A stretch of DNA of 64,000 nucleotides from VFMC01 sp963791635. GTDB taxonomy: Bacteria; Actinomycetota; Acidimicrobiia; Acidimicrobiales; Ilumatobacteraceae. Positions within the stretch are counted from its first letter, which is position 1. Each line of letters begins with the position of its first letter. The notes under the pieces were generated by a model that worked only from the letters and a program-made list of their open reading frames with translations, did not search any database and had not been told where the DNA came from. This document shows positions 1 through 8,445 of this stretch, in pieces. The stretch is from assembly GCA_963791635.1 (NCBI GenBank), contig CAWBTC010000005.1, forward strand, positions 1,736,001 through 1,800,000, in the 5' to 3' direction. The translations under genes were made by a program, and so were the position numbers.

Positions 1-2
1 TG

Positions 3-18
3 ATACCACGGGGGGTAT
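3..18. promoter_or_regulatory. CsoR/CstR-type operator upstream of the repressor gene
   Basis: Palindrome ATACCA-N4-GGGTAT. The right arm ends exactly 9 nt before the GTG at position 28. The same 6-4-6 layout occurs at 362-377 and 812-827 past 54 kb (54812-54827), and the 9-nt spacing to the start codon is identical at 362-377. It probably covers the -10 region of the repressor's own promoter, which implies autoregulation. The match to CsoR-family operators (ATACCC...GGGTAT) is from family knowledge; binding is inferred. Confidence 0.7.
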
Positions 19-27
19 CGGGCTAAG

Positions 28-306
28 GTGGTATCCATGGAACTCCCCGAGGACACCATCGCCGACCTCCAGCGCCGCCTGCGGCGCGCCGAGGGTCAGG
101 TACGCGGCGTGCAACAGATGCTCACCGAAGGCCGCGACTGCCGCGACATCGTCACGCAACTCTCCGCCGTGACGAAGGCGCTCGAGCAGACGTCGTTCCT
201 CATGGTTGCCGCCGGCCTCACCTGGTGCGTTTCGAACCCCGAACGCGCCGCCTCCGAGGGCTACTCCATCGACGATGTCAAGAAGATGTTCATGAAGATC
301 GCCTGA
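28..306 (+). CDS. CsoR-family repressor, CstR-like (persulfide sensing)
   Basis: A 92-residue all-helical repressor of the CsoR/RcnR/FrmR family (DUF156), which binds DNA as a tetramer and lets go when its ligand or modification is sensed. Two cysteines, C38 (GRDCRD) and C67 (TWCVSN), are 29 residues apart, as in CsoR and CstR. The position that is a Cu(I)-binding His in copper CsoR (four residues before the second Cys) is Gly here. That Cys-x-Cys pattern without His fits CstR, which senses persulfides by cross-linking the two cysteines. Its neighbours are sulfur enzymes, which agrees. GTG 28 is chosen as start because its distance from the operator equals that of the next gene's ATG 387. ATG 37 is the alternative. 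Alternative function: a copper or nickel sensor, less likely without the His. Confidence 0.85.
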   Translation: MVSMELPEDTIADLQRRLRRAEGQVRGVQQMLTEGRDCRDIVTQLSAVTKALEQTSFLMVAAGLTWCVSNPERAASEGYSIDDVKKMFMKIA

Positions 307-351
307 CCCGGCGATCGCTCTGATGAAGCGAGGGCGGCGCAACGTGAAAGC

Positions 352-386
352 TTGTGAAGCTATACCCCAGGGGGTATGATTGCCTG
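352..386 (+). promoter_or_regulatory. Promoter with overlapping CsoR/CstR operator for the persulfide dioxygenase operon
   Basis: A -35-like TTGTGA (352-357), a 17-bp spacer and a -10 TATGAT (375-380) are visible. The palindrome ATACCC-N4-GGGTAT (362-377) lies in the spacer and runs into the -10 box, so a bound repressor would block polymerase. The expected transcription start, six or seven bases after the -10, coincides with ATG 387, so the mRNA is probably leaderless. No ribosome-binding site is visible, which agrees. Confidence 0.7.
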
Positions 387-1805
387 ATGATGTTCTTCCG
401 CCAGTACTACCTCGGCTGCCTCTCACACGCGAGCTACCTCGTCGGCGACACAACCACCGGCCGGGCAGTCGTCGTCGATCCGCAGCGTGACGTCGACGAG
501 TATCTCGCCGATGCCGAGGCACACGGGTTGACGATCACCCACGTGGTCGAAACCCACTTCCATGCCGACTTCCTCTCGGGCCACCTCGAACTGGCGAGTC
601 GCACCGGAGCTGCCATCGTGTACGGCGCCGCCGCGGCGGGCCGCACCCAGTTCCCGATCGAGACCCACGGTGATGGCGACATGATCGTCCTCGGTGATGT
701 CGTGCTCGAGATCCTCGAAACGCCTGGCCACACCCCCGAGTCGATCAGCATCGTCATCAGGCCCGAGGGACCCGGCAGCACGCCCTACGGCGTGATGACC
801 GGCGACACCCTGTTCATCGGTGATGTGGGTCGACCCGACCTGCTCGCATCGGTCGGCTTCACCGCCGAGGCCCTGGCTCGCCAGCTCTACCACTCGCTCC
901 ACGACAAGCTGCTGATGCTGCCCGACGCCACCAAGGTGTTCCCGGCCCACGGCGCGGGCTCGGCGTGCGGCAAGAACCTGTCGACCGAGACGGTGTCATC
1001 GATCGGTGAACAACGGCAGACGAACTACGCGCTGGCATCGATGACCGAGGACGAGTTCCTCGAGGCGGTGACCCAGGGCCAGTCCGTCGCGCCGCTGTAC
1101 TTCCTGTTCGCCGCCACCAAGAACCGCGAGTCTCGTGACCTGCTCGAGCATGTCGAGGTGCGCCGCATGAGCCTCGTCGAGGTCCAGGATGCGATGGCCG
1201 CCGGTGCCGTCGTGATCGATGGCCGCGACGATGTCGCGTTCGCGCAGGGCCACCTTCGGGGCTCGATCAACGTTGGCCTCGGCGGTCGGTTCGCCGAGTA
1301 CACGGGTGAGGTGATGCAGCCAGGCACGCCGATCGTCCTGGTCACCGACCCCGGCCAGGAAGAGATCGCCGCGACCCGCCTCGCCCGCATCGGCTTCGAC
1401 GATGTCATCGGCGCGCTTGCCGACCCGCTCCCGACCTTCGTCGAGCACCCCGACGCGATCGAGCGACTGTCGCGGCTCTCCGTTGCCGAGTTCTCCGAAC
1501 GCCGCGGCGAGGTGTCAGGGCTGGTGGTCATCGACATCCGCAACCCCGGCGAGATCGCTCTCGGCACGATCCCTGGCGCACTGCACCTGGCACTCCCCCA
1601 ACTGCTGATGCGTCTCGGCGAACTCGAACGCACCGCTCCGACCGTCGTGTTCTGCGCCGGCGGGTATCGTTCGGCAATCGCCTCCAGCCTCATGCGGTCA
1701 CACGGCTTCACCGACGTCTCCGACATCATCGGTGGGTACACGGCATGGGCCACGGCGACGGCGACGGAACCGACAGCCACGGGCGCGCCAGAAGGTGTGC
1801 AATGA
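387..1805 (+). CDS. Persulfide dioxygenase-rhodanese fusion (MBL fold plus two rhodanese domains; CstB/BlhA type)
   Basis: A cytoplasmic 472-residue enzyme that should oxidise glutathione- or other thiol persulfides to sulfite, with sulfur transfer by its rhodanese part. Residues 1-240 are a metallo-beta-lactamase domain with the metal motif HFHADFLSGH (H57, H59, D61, H66), a later His (about 115, TPGHT) and GDTLFIGD. Residues about 255-355 form a degenerate rhodanese domain with no catalytic Cys. Residues about 370-465 form an active one with the loop CAGGYRS (C423). Starting at GTG 354 would place the operator inside the gene, so ATG 387 (or 390) is preferred. The gene overlaps the next one by 4 bases (ATGA), so the two are translationally coupled. 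Regulation is by the repressor encoded upstream. Confidence 0.9.
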   Translation: MMFFRQYYLGCLSHASYLVGDTTTGRAVVVDPQRDVDEYLADAEAHGLTITHVVETHFHADFLSGHLELASRTGAAIVYGAAAAGRTQFPIETHGDGDMIVLGDVVLEILETPGHTPESISIVIRPEGPGSTPYGVMTGDTLFIGDVGRPDLLASVGFTAEALARQLYHSLHDKLLMLPDATKVFPAHGAGSACGKNLSTETVSSIGEQRQTNYALASMTEDEFLEAVTQGQSVAPLYFLFAATKNRESRDLLEHVEVRRMSLVEVQDAMAAGAVVIDGRDDVAFAQGHLRGSINVGLGGRFAEYTGEVMQPGTPIVLVTDPGQEEIAATRLARIGFDDVIGALADPLPTFVEHPDAIERLSRLSVAEFSERRGEVSGLVVIDIRNPGEIALGTIPGALHLALPQLLMRLGELERTAPTVVFCAGGYRSAIASSLMRSHGFTDVSDIIGGYTAWATATATEPTATGAPEGVQ

Positions 1806-2149
1806 GCAGTCTCGAGATGCTGCCGACGATGATGCCCGCCGACGCCCTCGCTGCCCTCCACGACGGTGCCGTGCTGCTCGACGTGCGCGAGCACCAAGAG
1901 TGGATGGCCGGCCATGTCGATGGCGCGACGCACCTGCCGATGGACGAACTGCCGAGCAGGGTGGGTGAAGTCCCGCGCGATCGCCGGATCGTGTGCGTCT
2001 GTCGCTCGGGCAACCGCTCCGGTCACGTGACGGCGTGGTTGCTCCAGCAAGGCTTCGACGCGGTCAACATGGCCGGCGGCATGCGGGCGTGGGCCGCAGA
2101 GGATCTGCCGTTCGTGAACATGAACGGCAACCCCGGCGTCGTGATCTGA
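1802..2149 (+). CDS. Single-domain rhodanese sulfurtransferase
   Basis: A 115-residue rhodanese that moves sulfane sulfur between thiols. It has the usual LLDVREHQEW and AGHV motifs near the N-terminus and an active-site loop CRSGNRS with C67. The start codon overlaps the stop of the MBL-rhodanese gene (ATGA), and the gap to the exporter gene is only 7 bases, so this is the third gene of the sulfur operon. It probably feeds or drains persulfide for the dioxygenase. Function is clear at family level; the physiological donor and acceptor are not visible. Confidence 0.9.
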   Translation: MSSLEMLPTMMPADALAALHDGAVLLDVREHQEWMAGHVDGATHLPMDELPSRVGEVPRDRRIVCVCRSGNRSGHVTAWLLQQGFDAVNMAGGMRAWAAEDLPFVNMNGNPGVVI

Positions 2150-2156
2150 GCCGGCA

Positions 2157-2969
2157 GTGCGCTCCCTGCTCGCCTCGCCACTCGGCTTCCTGATCGGGCT
2201 GTCGCTCGGCACCCTCGGTGGAGGTGGGTCGATCCTCGCCGTGCCTGCGCTGGTGTACGCGGCCGGTCAATCGCCGAAGGAGGCGACCACCACCTCGCTG
2301 GTGCTCGTAGCGATGACGGCACTGTTCGGCATCGTTCCACACTGGCGTGCGGGACGGGTGCGTGTGTTGCCCGGACTGGCTTTCGGGCTTGCCGGCATCG
2401 GCGGTTCGCTCCTCGGTTCCCATTGGAACCACAGCGTCGACCAGGACGTGCTGCTGCTCGCGTTCTCGGGCCTGATGCTGGTCGCAGCATGGGCGATGTG
2501 GCGCCGCAACCGCCACACCGCGGACGCCGTTCACGACACCTCCCCGAGGTCGGTCGGCGCCGCCGCCCTCGCCGTGACGCACGTGCGGCCCGACGCGGCC
2601 ACGGTGGTGAAGGTGCTGCTGGCCGGAAGCGGGGTCGGGCTGCTCACAGGCTTCTTCGGCGTTGGCGGTGGCTTCGTGATCGTGCCGGCGCTGGTGCTCG
2701 CCCTGCGGTTCTCGATGCCCGAGGCGGTCGGCACCTCGCTCCTCGTCATCACCATCAACGCGGTGATCGCCCTCGGCTCGCGCCTCGACACCGGCTCGAT
2801 CGATTGGGGCACGGTGATCCCGTTCACGATCGCGAGCCTTGGCGGTGTGACGGTCGGCGGACGCCTGGCCGGCAAGGTCGACTCGGCGGTGCTGCAGCGT
2901 TGGTTCGTGTGGTTGCTGGTGGCGGTCGCGGCCTACACCGCGACGCGATCGACGATCGCTCTCGTCTGA
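2157..2969 (+). CDS. TauE/SafE-family sulfite/organosulfonate exporter
   Basis: A 270-residue integral membrane protein of the TauE/SafE (TSUP) family. Two homologous halves are seen, each starting with a glycine-rich segment (GTLGGGGSILAVPAL near residue 17 and TGFFGVGGGFVIVPAL near 160) followed by hydrophobic helices. The family exports sulfite, sulfoacetate or related anions. Placed after the persulfide dioxygenase, it most likely removes the sulfite that enzyme makes. GTG 2157 lies 7 bases after the rhodanese stop. It is the last gene of the operon. Confidence 0.85.
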   Translation: MRSLLASPLGFLIGLSLGTLGGGGSILAVPALVYAAGQSPKEATTTSLVLVAMTALFGIVPHWRAGRVRVLPGLAFGLAGIGGSLLGSHWNHSVDQDVLLLAFSGLMLVAAWAMWRRNRHTADAVHDTSPRSVGAAALAVTHVRPDAATVVKVLLAGSGVGLLTGFFGVGGGFVIVPALVLALRFSMPEAVGTSLLVITINAVIALGSRLDTGSIDWGTVIPFTIASLGGVTVGGRLAGKVDSAVLQRWFVWLLVAVAAYTATRSTIALV

Positions 2970-3042
2970 ACAGTGGTGGCCGACGACCGGGCGTCAGCAG
3001 CCGGCGTCTGCGGCCGGTGCCGTCGTCGCGTACGTTGGCGAC

Positions 3043-3546
3043 GTGACCGATCAGCACGACCTCGAACGAGATCTCGCCCGCATCGGCGAACAGCTCCGAC
3101 GACTGACGTTCCGCACCTTCGACGAAGACGCCGCGTGGGATCTCGGCAGCGACCTCCGCCGGCGTGCGATCGAACGCCATGCGGCAGTCACCATCGAGGT
3201 GCGGCTCAACGGCGACATCGTGTTCCTGCACGCGATGCCAGGCACGTCACCAGCCAATGCCGACTGGGCTCGTCGCAAGCGGAACGTGGTGGAGTGGCTC
3301 CACCAACCGTCGTATGCCGTCGGTCTCCATGCATCTCGCGACGGCCGCTCGGTCCCCGAGCTGATGGGGCTGTCGGACCGGGACCACGCGTCGCACGGTG
3401 GCAGCTTCCCGATCGTCGTCGAGGGTGTGGGTTGCGTCGGCTCGGTGACGGTGTCGGGTCTTCCACAACGCGTCGATCACGGGCTCGTCGTGGAGGCACT
3501 CGCAGCGGCGATCGGAGTACCACTCGCGGAGATCGCCCTCGACTGA
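3043..3546 (+). CDS. UPF0303/HbpS-like (DUF336) protein
   Basis: A 167-residue protein resembling the UPF0303/GlcG-HbpS group, whose members have been linked to haem binding or degradation. Recognisable segments are AWDLG near residue 29, the RRKRNVVEW stretch near 78, the H-G-G-S-FPI region near 112 and the GCVGSVTVSGLPQRVDH segment near 123-140. There is no signal peptide, so it is expected to be cytoplasmic. It stands alone, 73 bp after the sulfur operon, with a GTG start. The family assignment is fairly firm; a specific reaction cannot be read from the sequence. Confidence 0.75.
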   Translation: MTDQHDLERDLARIGEQLRRLTFRTFDEDAAWDLGSDLRRRAIERHAAVTIEVRLNGDIVFLHAMPGTSPANADWARRKRNVVEWLHQPSYAVGLHASRDGRSVPELMGLSDRDHASHGGSFPIVVEGVGCVGSVTVSGLPQRVDHGLVVEALAAAIGVPLAEIALD

Positions 3547-3578
3547 CGGCACCCGATGAGGGCCGGCCGGCACCGCCG

Positions 3579-3983
3579 TCAACGCAGCGGGAGCCACCAA
3601 TCGGCCACCTGTGCGGCGAACCGCTCGGCGTAGGATCGCAGCAGTTCTGGCGCATCGGCCGGCGCGTCCTGGCCGTCGGTGGGCGTGAGTGGTGACGAGC
3701 CCTGGATGGGATCCACCCACTCCAGACGCAGACCGGCGAGCACCTCGCCGAGCTGCGGCGATGCCGACTCGTGATGATCGCTCACCTGATGGGTGATGAA
3801 GTCGAGGAACGTGTCGAACGAGAGCAGGGTGTAGTAGGTGTTCTCTTCGGCGCCCCGCCAGTACTCGTAGCGACGAACGTCGGACTCGAGTTCGTGGGTC
3901 AGCCGGTACAGCTCCGCCGCGATCTCTTCGAAGCGAGCCGTCATGCCTGGCTTGACCTTGAGGTGGGCGAGGATCGTAGCCAT
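3579..3983 (-). CDS. Antibiotic biosynthesis monooxygenase (ABM)-fold protein
   Basis: A 134-residue protein. Its first 100 residues look like a dimeric alpha/beta-barrel (ABM/quinol monooxygenase type): an N-terminal strand ATILAHLKVKPGM, a central helix rich in charged residues, then YEYWRG and an acidic stretch. The start chosen is ATG 3983, where the conserved MATILAHL strand begins; the reading frame stays open further upstream without family similarity. The C-terminal 30 residues add a helix not usual for the family. It is convergent with the UPF0303 gene. The family includes oxygenases and stress proteins, so the substrate is unknown. Confidence 0.7.
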   Translation of the reverse strand: MATILAHLKVKPGMTARFEEIAAELYRLTHELESDVRRYEYWRGAEENTYYTLLSFDTFLDFITHQVSDHHESASPQLGEVLAGLRLEWVDPIQGSSPLTPTDGQDAPADAPELLRSYAERFAAQVADWWLPLR

Positions 3984-4082
3984 CTGCGCAGAGTACCTGC
4001 ACCTCGGCGGCGCCCCTTCACCCGGCAGGCCGCGCGCGCACGCCCTGCCACTCCGTGTCGGATTCACCTGACCTGACACGCG

Positions 4083-4131
4083 GCGATGAGAGATGAGGGG
4101 GCGGGTTCCACCGCCACTCATCTCTCATCGC
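4083..4131. repeat. Palindromic intergenic repeat, copy 1 (GATGAGAGATGAG stem)
   Basis: Perfect 15-bp inverted repeat, GCGATGAGAGATGAG at 4083-4097 and its complement at 4117-4131, with a 19-base GC-rich loop. Near-identical stems occur at 13220-13262 and 13282-13322. It lies just beyond the 3' end of the secreted repeat-protein gene, so it may act as a terminator there. Being in three copies with unrelated loops makes it a small dispersed repeat family. Confidence 0.8.
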
Positions 4132-4155
4132 ATTGTTGACGGGGGGTCTGAGGGG

Positions 4156-5427
4156 TCAGATCGGCAGGGTGTAGTAGCCGTTGAGATCTGCCACGACCTG
4201 AGTGCCCTCGTGGACGTAGAGGCACACCTTCCCCTCGTCACCGATCCGTACCGGAGTGAGGTTCGCCTGATCGACGCCTCGCACGAAGTTGAGGAACGAT
4301 GCAACCGGACGAGGCTGGCCACACGGCCAAGCGGTGACGAAGCCCCGACCAGCAGCCTCGGTGATCGTGACGTTCAACATCACGGCCTTGGCATCGGCGG
4401 GAACTCCGTGCAGACCAGCAACCTGCACCTCGATCACGCTGCCACGGCCGGGGCGGGTGGGACGGGAGCCTGCGACACCGGTTCCGTCACGGGTGTCGAG
4501 CACCCGCACCGGGCTCAGACCGGTGAACACCACGCTCGGCTTCGGCGAGAAGTAGCCCTGGATGTCGACGACGAGGTCGGTGGCCACCGAGGCGAAGAAG
4601 CACACCTGATCTGCGCTCGACGTGCGGCTGGTGGCGAGGTTGGAAACCGTGGGGTTCGACGGATCGAAGTTCACGTTCGACACCCCCGGTCGCGCCTGGT
4701 CGCAGGGGAACACGGTGATGTAGCCCGCCTGTGTGGCACCGGTGACGGTGACGCTCATCGTGGCTGCACGCACATCGGCGTCGCCGGGCACACCACCTGC
4801 ACCAGGGATCGTGATCGAGAGGATCTCACCGGCGGCCATTGGGCCGATCGCCCGGCTCCCGATGCCCGTGCCGTCACGGGTGTCGATGATCCGCTGCGGC
4901 GTCAACTGCTCGTAGAAGAAGCCCGGCACGGCGGCGAAGTCGTCTCCGTACCAACCGGACAGATCAGCCACCAGCTGGGTCTGCGACGACGCGTACATGC
5001 ACACCCGACCGTCTCGGCCCACCTTCGCCGTGACCTGGTTGGCGACGTTCACGCCACGCTGGAAGTTCACGTTCGAGGCGACGGGGCGGACATCGCCGCA
5101 CGGGAAGACGGTGACGTAGCCGGGACCAGGTGCCTCGGTGACCGTGACGTTGAGCACCACGGCACCGACGCCGGTATCCGGCACGCCGCCGACGCCGGTG
5201 ACGTCGAGCTCGATGATCTGGCGGGCTCCGAGGGGTCCGATGCGCTGCTCGGCGACGCCGGTCCCGTCACGGGTGTCGAGAACCCGGACGGGGTCGACGG
5301 GCGTGAACGTGCCACGCACCGCGACCGCGGCGGCGGCCGTGCCGGCGGACATGGCGAAGGTGCCGGCGATCGTGGCGAACAGCACCAGACCGTGCAGTGC
5401 GATGGTGGTGAACCGCTGTGTCTTCAT
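4156..5427 (-). CDS. Secreted protein of three tandem 'VRVLDTRDGTG' domains
   Basis: A 423-residue exported protein. Residues 1-35 are a signal peptide (KTQR, a hydrophobic core, then AGTAAAA). The rest is three similar domains of about 125 residues, each opening with (P)xR(V/I)(L/I)DTRDGTG (near residues 47, 179 and 306), then a glycine-rich turn GVGGVP/GAGGVP, a V(T/N)VT strand, an aromatic FPCG/WPCG motif with one Cys, and a closing V(A/V)D(L/I)xG(W/Y)(Y/F) strand. Each domain also has a second Cys, so a disulfide per domain is likely. Similar repeats are common in cell-surface proteins of Acidimicrobiia-type actinobacteria, often fused to enzymes; here there is no enzyme, only the repeats. 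The role is probably extracellular binding or adhesion; that is inference. Confidence 0.85.
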   Translation of the reverse strand: MKTQRFTTIALHGLVLFATIAGTFAMSAGTAAAAVAVRGTFTPVDPVRVLDTRDGTGVAEQRIGPLGARQIIELDVTGVGGVPDTGVGAVVLNVTVTEAPGPGYVTVFPCGDVRPVASNVNFQRGVNVANQVTAKVGRDGRVCMYASSQTQLVADLSGWYGDDFAAVPGFFYEQLTPQRIIDTRDGTGIGSRAIGPMAAGEILSITIPGAGGVPGDADVRAATMSVTVTGATQAGYITVFPCDQARPGVSNVNFDPSNPTVSNLATSRTSSADQVCFFASVATDLVVDIQGYFSPKPSVVFTGLSPVRVLDTRDGTGVAGSRPTRPGRGSVIEVQVAGLHGVPADAKAVMLNVTITEAAGRGFVTAWPCGQPRPVASFLNFVRGVDQANLTPVRIGDEGKVCLYVHEGTQVVADLNGYYTLPI

Positions 5428-5512
5428 CAGAAACTCCTGAGTGTCCGAGGCGCCGGAGGTGGCGGCCCGGTCGCACTGTGGAACTCAGGTGTGAGGAACC
5501 TGTGAAGAGTCG

Positions 5513-5564
5513 GTGATCGATGTGATCGATGTGATCGATGTGATCGATGTGATCGATGTGATCG
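5513..5564. repeat. 9-bp tandem repeat GTGATCGAT, 5.8 copies
   Basis: Five exact copies plus seven bases of a sixth. The array begins 17 bp downstream of the stop codon of the membrane-protein gene (minus strand) and lies upstream of the secreted repeat-protein gene. The unit contains the palindrome ATCGAT and overlapping GATC sites. Such arrays slip readily and may vary between strains. Confidence 0.95.
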
Positions 5565-5580
5565 TCTCGGTTCGGTCGGG

Positions 5581-6177
5581 CTAGGCCGATTCGGTCGGCT
5601 CGGTCTGTTCGGACGCCTGGGCCGGTTCGGTCGGCTCGGCCGATTCGGTCGGCTCGGCCGATTCGGACGCCTGGGCCGGTTCGGGCGCTTCGGCGTCGAT
5701 GCGGCGACGACGGTCGTCGAGCTCGACGAAGCCTGCCCAGCCGATCGCGACCAGGGCTGCAGCGCCGGCCATGGCGAGCAGCACTGCCGCGGAGTCGACC
5801 CCGACAGCGGTGACCGAGCCGTTCACCAGTGCCGGGAGCGCGCTGTCGATGCCGTCTGCGGTGCCCTGCGATGCGATGTACTCGTTCACCGTCTTGGCAT
5901 CCGAGGACAACGAGGCCCGGCTGACGAACGCCGACAGCGCCGCGACCCCGCCGAGAGCCAGGAACGCCGCAGGCGGCGCCTTCCGCAGTGCGCACGCGAT
6001 CGCGAGCGCCACGAGAGCAACCGCGAGCACGAGCATCGTCTCGCCGACGAGACCATCGAGGCGCACCAGCCCGAACGTGCGCTCCTTGTCGTCGGAGGTG
6101 ACCGTGATGCCGACCAGCGATGCCGCAATCAACGCAAACGACGCCACCGCACTCGCGACGACAGGGCCCCAACGCAT
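5581..6177 (-). CDS. Four-helix membrane protein with repetitive acidic C-terminal tail
   Basis: A 198-residue protein I do not recognise. It has four predicted membrane helices: residues about 5-25, 46-66, 73-92 and 125-148. A tail of roughly 45 residues follows, made of repeated Ser-Ala-Glu-Pro-Thr and Pro-Ala-Gln-Ala-Ser-Glu units that reflect short in-frame DNA repeats (5581-5690). ATG 6177 is chosen as start because the first helix follows directly; the upstream open frame has no membrane or family signal. The tail is likely cytoplasmic or extracellular, disordered and variable in length. No function is proposed. Confidence 0.7.
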   Translation of the reverse strand: MRWGPVVASAVASFALIAASLVGITVTSDDKERTFGLVRLDGLVGETMLVLAVALVALAIACALRKAPPAAFLALGGVAALSAFVSRASLSSDAKTVNEYIASQGTADGIDSALPALVNGSVTAVGVDSAAVLLAMAGAAALVAIGWAGFVELDDRRRRIDAEAPEPAQASESAEPTESAEPTEPAQASEQTEPTESA

Positions 6178-6226
6178 GGTCTGACCATACGCCGACGACC
6201 GCCGCCGTCGGTGGACCAACCCGGAA

Positions 6227-7187
6227 ATGAGCGCCGGTACGACCCCGCGCCTGTGCGAGCGTGGCACCGTGACCCCACGCTCAGAACTGCCCGAGCCGTC
6301 CGATGTGGTGCGCGCCAAGGCCCACGCCGCACATGCCGATGACTGGGTGCGCACGCTGCCTGAGCTGATCGCAGAACTGGCGACCCGTTGGCATCTCACC
6401 GTCGAGGGTTCGTTCCCCGATGGGACCGAGTCGTTCGTCCTCGCGGTGACACGCCACGACGGGAAGCCGGCCGTGCTGAAGCTGCTCGTGCCGCGCGGCA
6501 ACGACGAGGCACAGCACGAGATCACCGTCCTCCGGGTCGCCGCCGGACAGGGATGTGTCACGCTCCTGGATGCCGACGAGGCCGTGGGGGCGATGCTGCT
6601 CGAACGGTTGGGGCCCTCGTTGCACGATCTCGACCTGCCGGTCGAACGTCGACACGAGATCCTCACTGCCGCCGCGCAGCAGATGTGGCGCCCGGCCGCC
6701 GGCCTCGGTCTGCCGACCGGTGCGGAGAAGGGACGCTGGCTCGTCGATCACATCACCCGGCTCTGGAACGAGCTCGATCGCCCGTGCAGCGAACGAGCAG
6801 TGGCCCATGCTGTGTCCTGCGCCCGTCGCCGCATCGCCTCCCACGACGACGAACGATCGGTGCTCGTGCACGGCGACGTGCACGAGTGGAACGCACTCCA
6901 GGCAGCGGATCACCGGGACGGCTTCAAGCTCGTCGACCCCGACGGCCTCCTCGCCGAGGCCGAGTACGACCTCGGGATCCTCATCGCGCGAAGACCCGGT
7001 CGAGATGCTGGTGGGTGACCCGCGTGAACGCTCACGGTGGCTCGCCGCGAGAACGGGACTCGACGAGACCGCGATCTGGGAGTGGGGCGTGGTGGAACGT
7101 GTCTCGACCGGGCTGCTCTGCGTGCAGGTCGGTCTCCAACCCGTGGGACGCCAGATGCTGCAGGTGGCCGACCTCGTCGCCGCCTGA
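6227..7187 (+). CDS. Aminoglycoside/hydroxyurea phosphotransferase-like kinase, frameshifted near the C-terminus
   Basis: A kinase of the APH(6)/streptomycin 6-kinase-like family, which phosphorylates aminoglycosides or related small molecules. The ATP-lobe lysine is in AVLKLL (about residue 86), the catalytic loop is HGDVHEWN (about 215) and the metal-binding segment is DPDGLLAEAEYDLG (about 238-251). After GILI the frame stops at 7018. One base earlier or later (around 6984-6990) restores the family ending REDPVEML... through to a stop at 7185-7187. So the gene carries a one-base insertion, either a real mutation or a sequence error. ATG 6227 is used; GTG 6269 is an alternative. It is convergent with the alcohol dehydrogenase gene. 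Confidence 0.75.
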
Positions 7188-7224
7188 TTCGTCGCCGGCT
7201 GATTCGTCGCCGGCTGATTCGTCG
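7184..7224. repeat. 15-bp tandem repeat starting at the kinase stop codon
   Basis: Unit CTGATTCGTCGCCGG, two full copies and 11 bases of a third. The TGA stop codon of the kinase (7185-7187) is inside the first copy, so each copy repeats the gene end. Compare 13175-13220 and 27604-27890, where tandem units also begin at a stop codon. Confidence 0.9.
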
Positions 7225-7276
7225 AGAGCCGAGCGCACTCGAACGGCTCGGACAGATCAGGGAGCTGACAGGGCCG

Positions 7277-8366
7277 TCAGTCTGGGATGAGGACCGGCTT
7301 GATCGTGCCACCCGACAGCGACGACTGCTCGGCCTCGTTGATCTGGCTCATCGGATAGGTCTGGATCAGCCGGTCGAACGGGAATCGTCCGTCCTGCCAC
7401 AGCTGGATCATGCGCGGGATGAACTCCTGTGGCTTGGCGCTGCCCTCGAGGATGTTCATCATCGTCTTGCCGAGCGTGGAGAAGCTGTCGAGCACGAGAT
7501 CGCCCATCTGCACACCCACGAGGCCCATCGTGCCGGTCATCCGCAGCGACGTCAGACCGTTCTTGATGACGGCTGGGATGCCGGTGGTGTCGAAGCCGTA
7601 CTGCGCTCCCCCACCCGTGATGCCGATGATCTGGCCGACGACGTCCGGATCGGCCGCCGTCGAGCACGTGGGTGGCGCCGAGTTCGAGGGCCAGTTCGCG
7701 TCGGTGCGCCTGCAGGTCGACGGCGACGATCGTGGTGGCACCTGCGACCCGACCTGCCATCACCGCCGAGAGACCCACGGCCCCGGCGCCGAACACGACG
7801 AGGCTGGTCCCGGGCTGCACGTCCATCGCACAGAGGATGGAGCCGGCGCCGGTCTGGATGCCGCAGCCGAGTGGGCCGAGCAACTCGAGCGGGAGGCTCT
7901 TGTCGACCACGACGACGTTGCGCGCAGTGGCGAGGCAGTGCGTGGCGAACGACGATTGGCCGAACCAGCGCGCCGACACCTCGTTGCCGTCGGCATCACG
8001 CACGGGCGTGGAACCGTCGAGGTTGCGCCCGCTCAGGTTTCGCGGAAGAAATGTGTCGCAGTACGCAGGGAGATCGGCCATGCAGTTCGCGCACTGGCCG
8101 CACGAGTCGAACGAGAGCACCACGTGGTCGCCCACCTGCACGCCGATCACGTCGGCACCGACGGCCTCGACGACACCTGATCCTTCGTGGCCGGTGATCA
8201 CCGGCGGGGCCGCCATCACACCGCCGCGAGGGACGACGTCGGTGTGGCACATGCCGGCGCCGACGATGCGCACGAGCACCTCGTCGGCAGCGGGAGCCGC
8301 GAGCTCGACCGTCTCGATCGCGTAGGCGCCGGCGGGGTCGCGGAGCACTGCTGCTTGCACCTGCAT
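7277..8366 (-). CDS. Zinc-type NAD-dependent alcohol dehydrogenase (aryl-alcohol type), frameshifted
   Basis: A medium-chain dehydrogenase of about 362 residues that oxidises primary or aryl alcohols. N-terminal half: catalytic zinc ligands GMCHTD (Cys about 39) and GHEGSG (His-Glu), structural zinc cysteines CGQCANCMADLPAYC, then the nucleotide fold GAGAVGLSAVMAG. After ATHVLDGG the frame breaks; a one-base shift at about 7653-7660 restores the C-terminal half (ADPDVVGQIIG through SLSGGTIKPVL) to the stop at 7277. The start is ATG 8366, followed directly by the QVQAAVLRDP strand. All key residues are intact in both halves, so a sequencing indel is as likely as a dead gene. Confidence 0.8.
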
Positions 8367-8445
8367 GGGATCATTCCTCCACAGCAACACGTTGTCCTCC
8401 CGAACACCTCGGGCAACGATGCCGAGTTTCTACACCACCGGCGGC

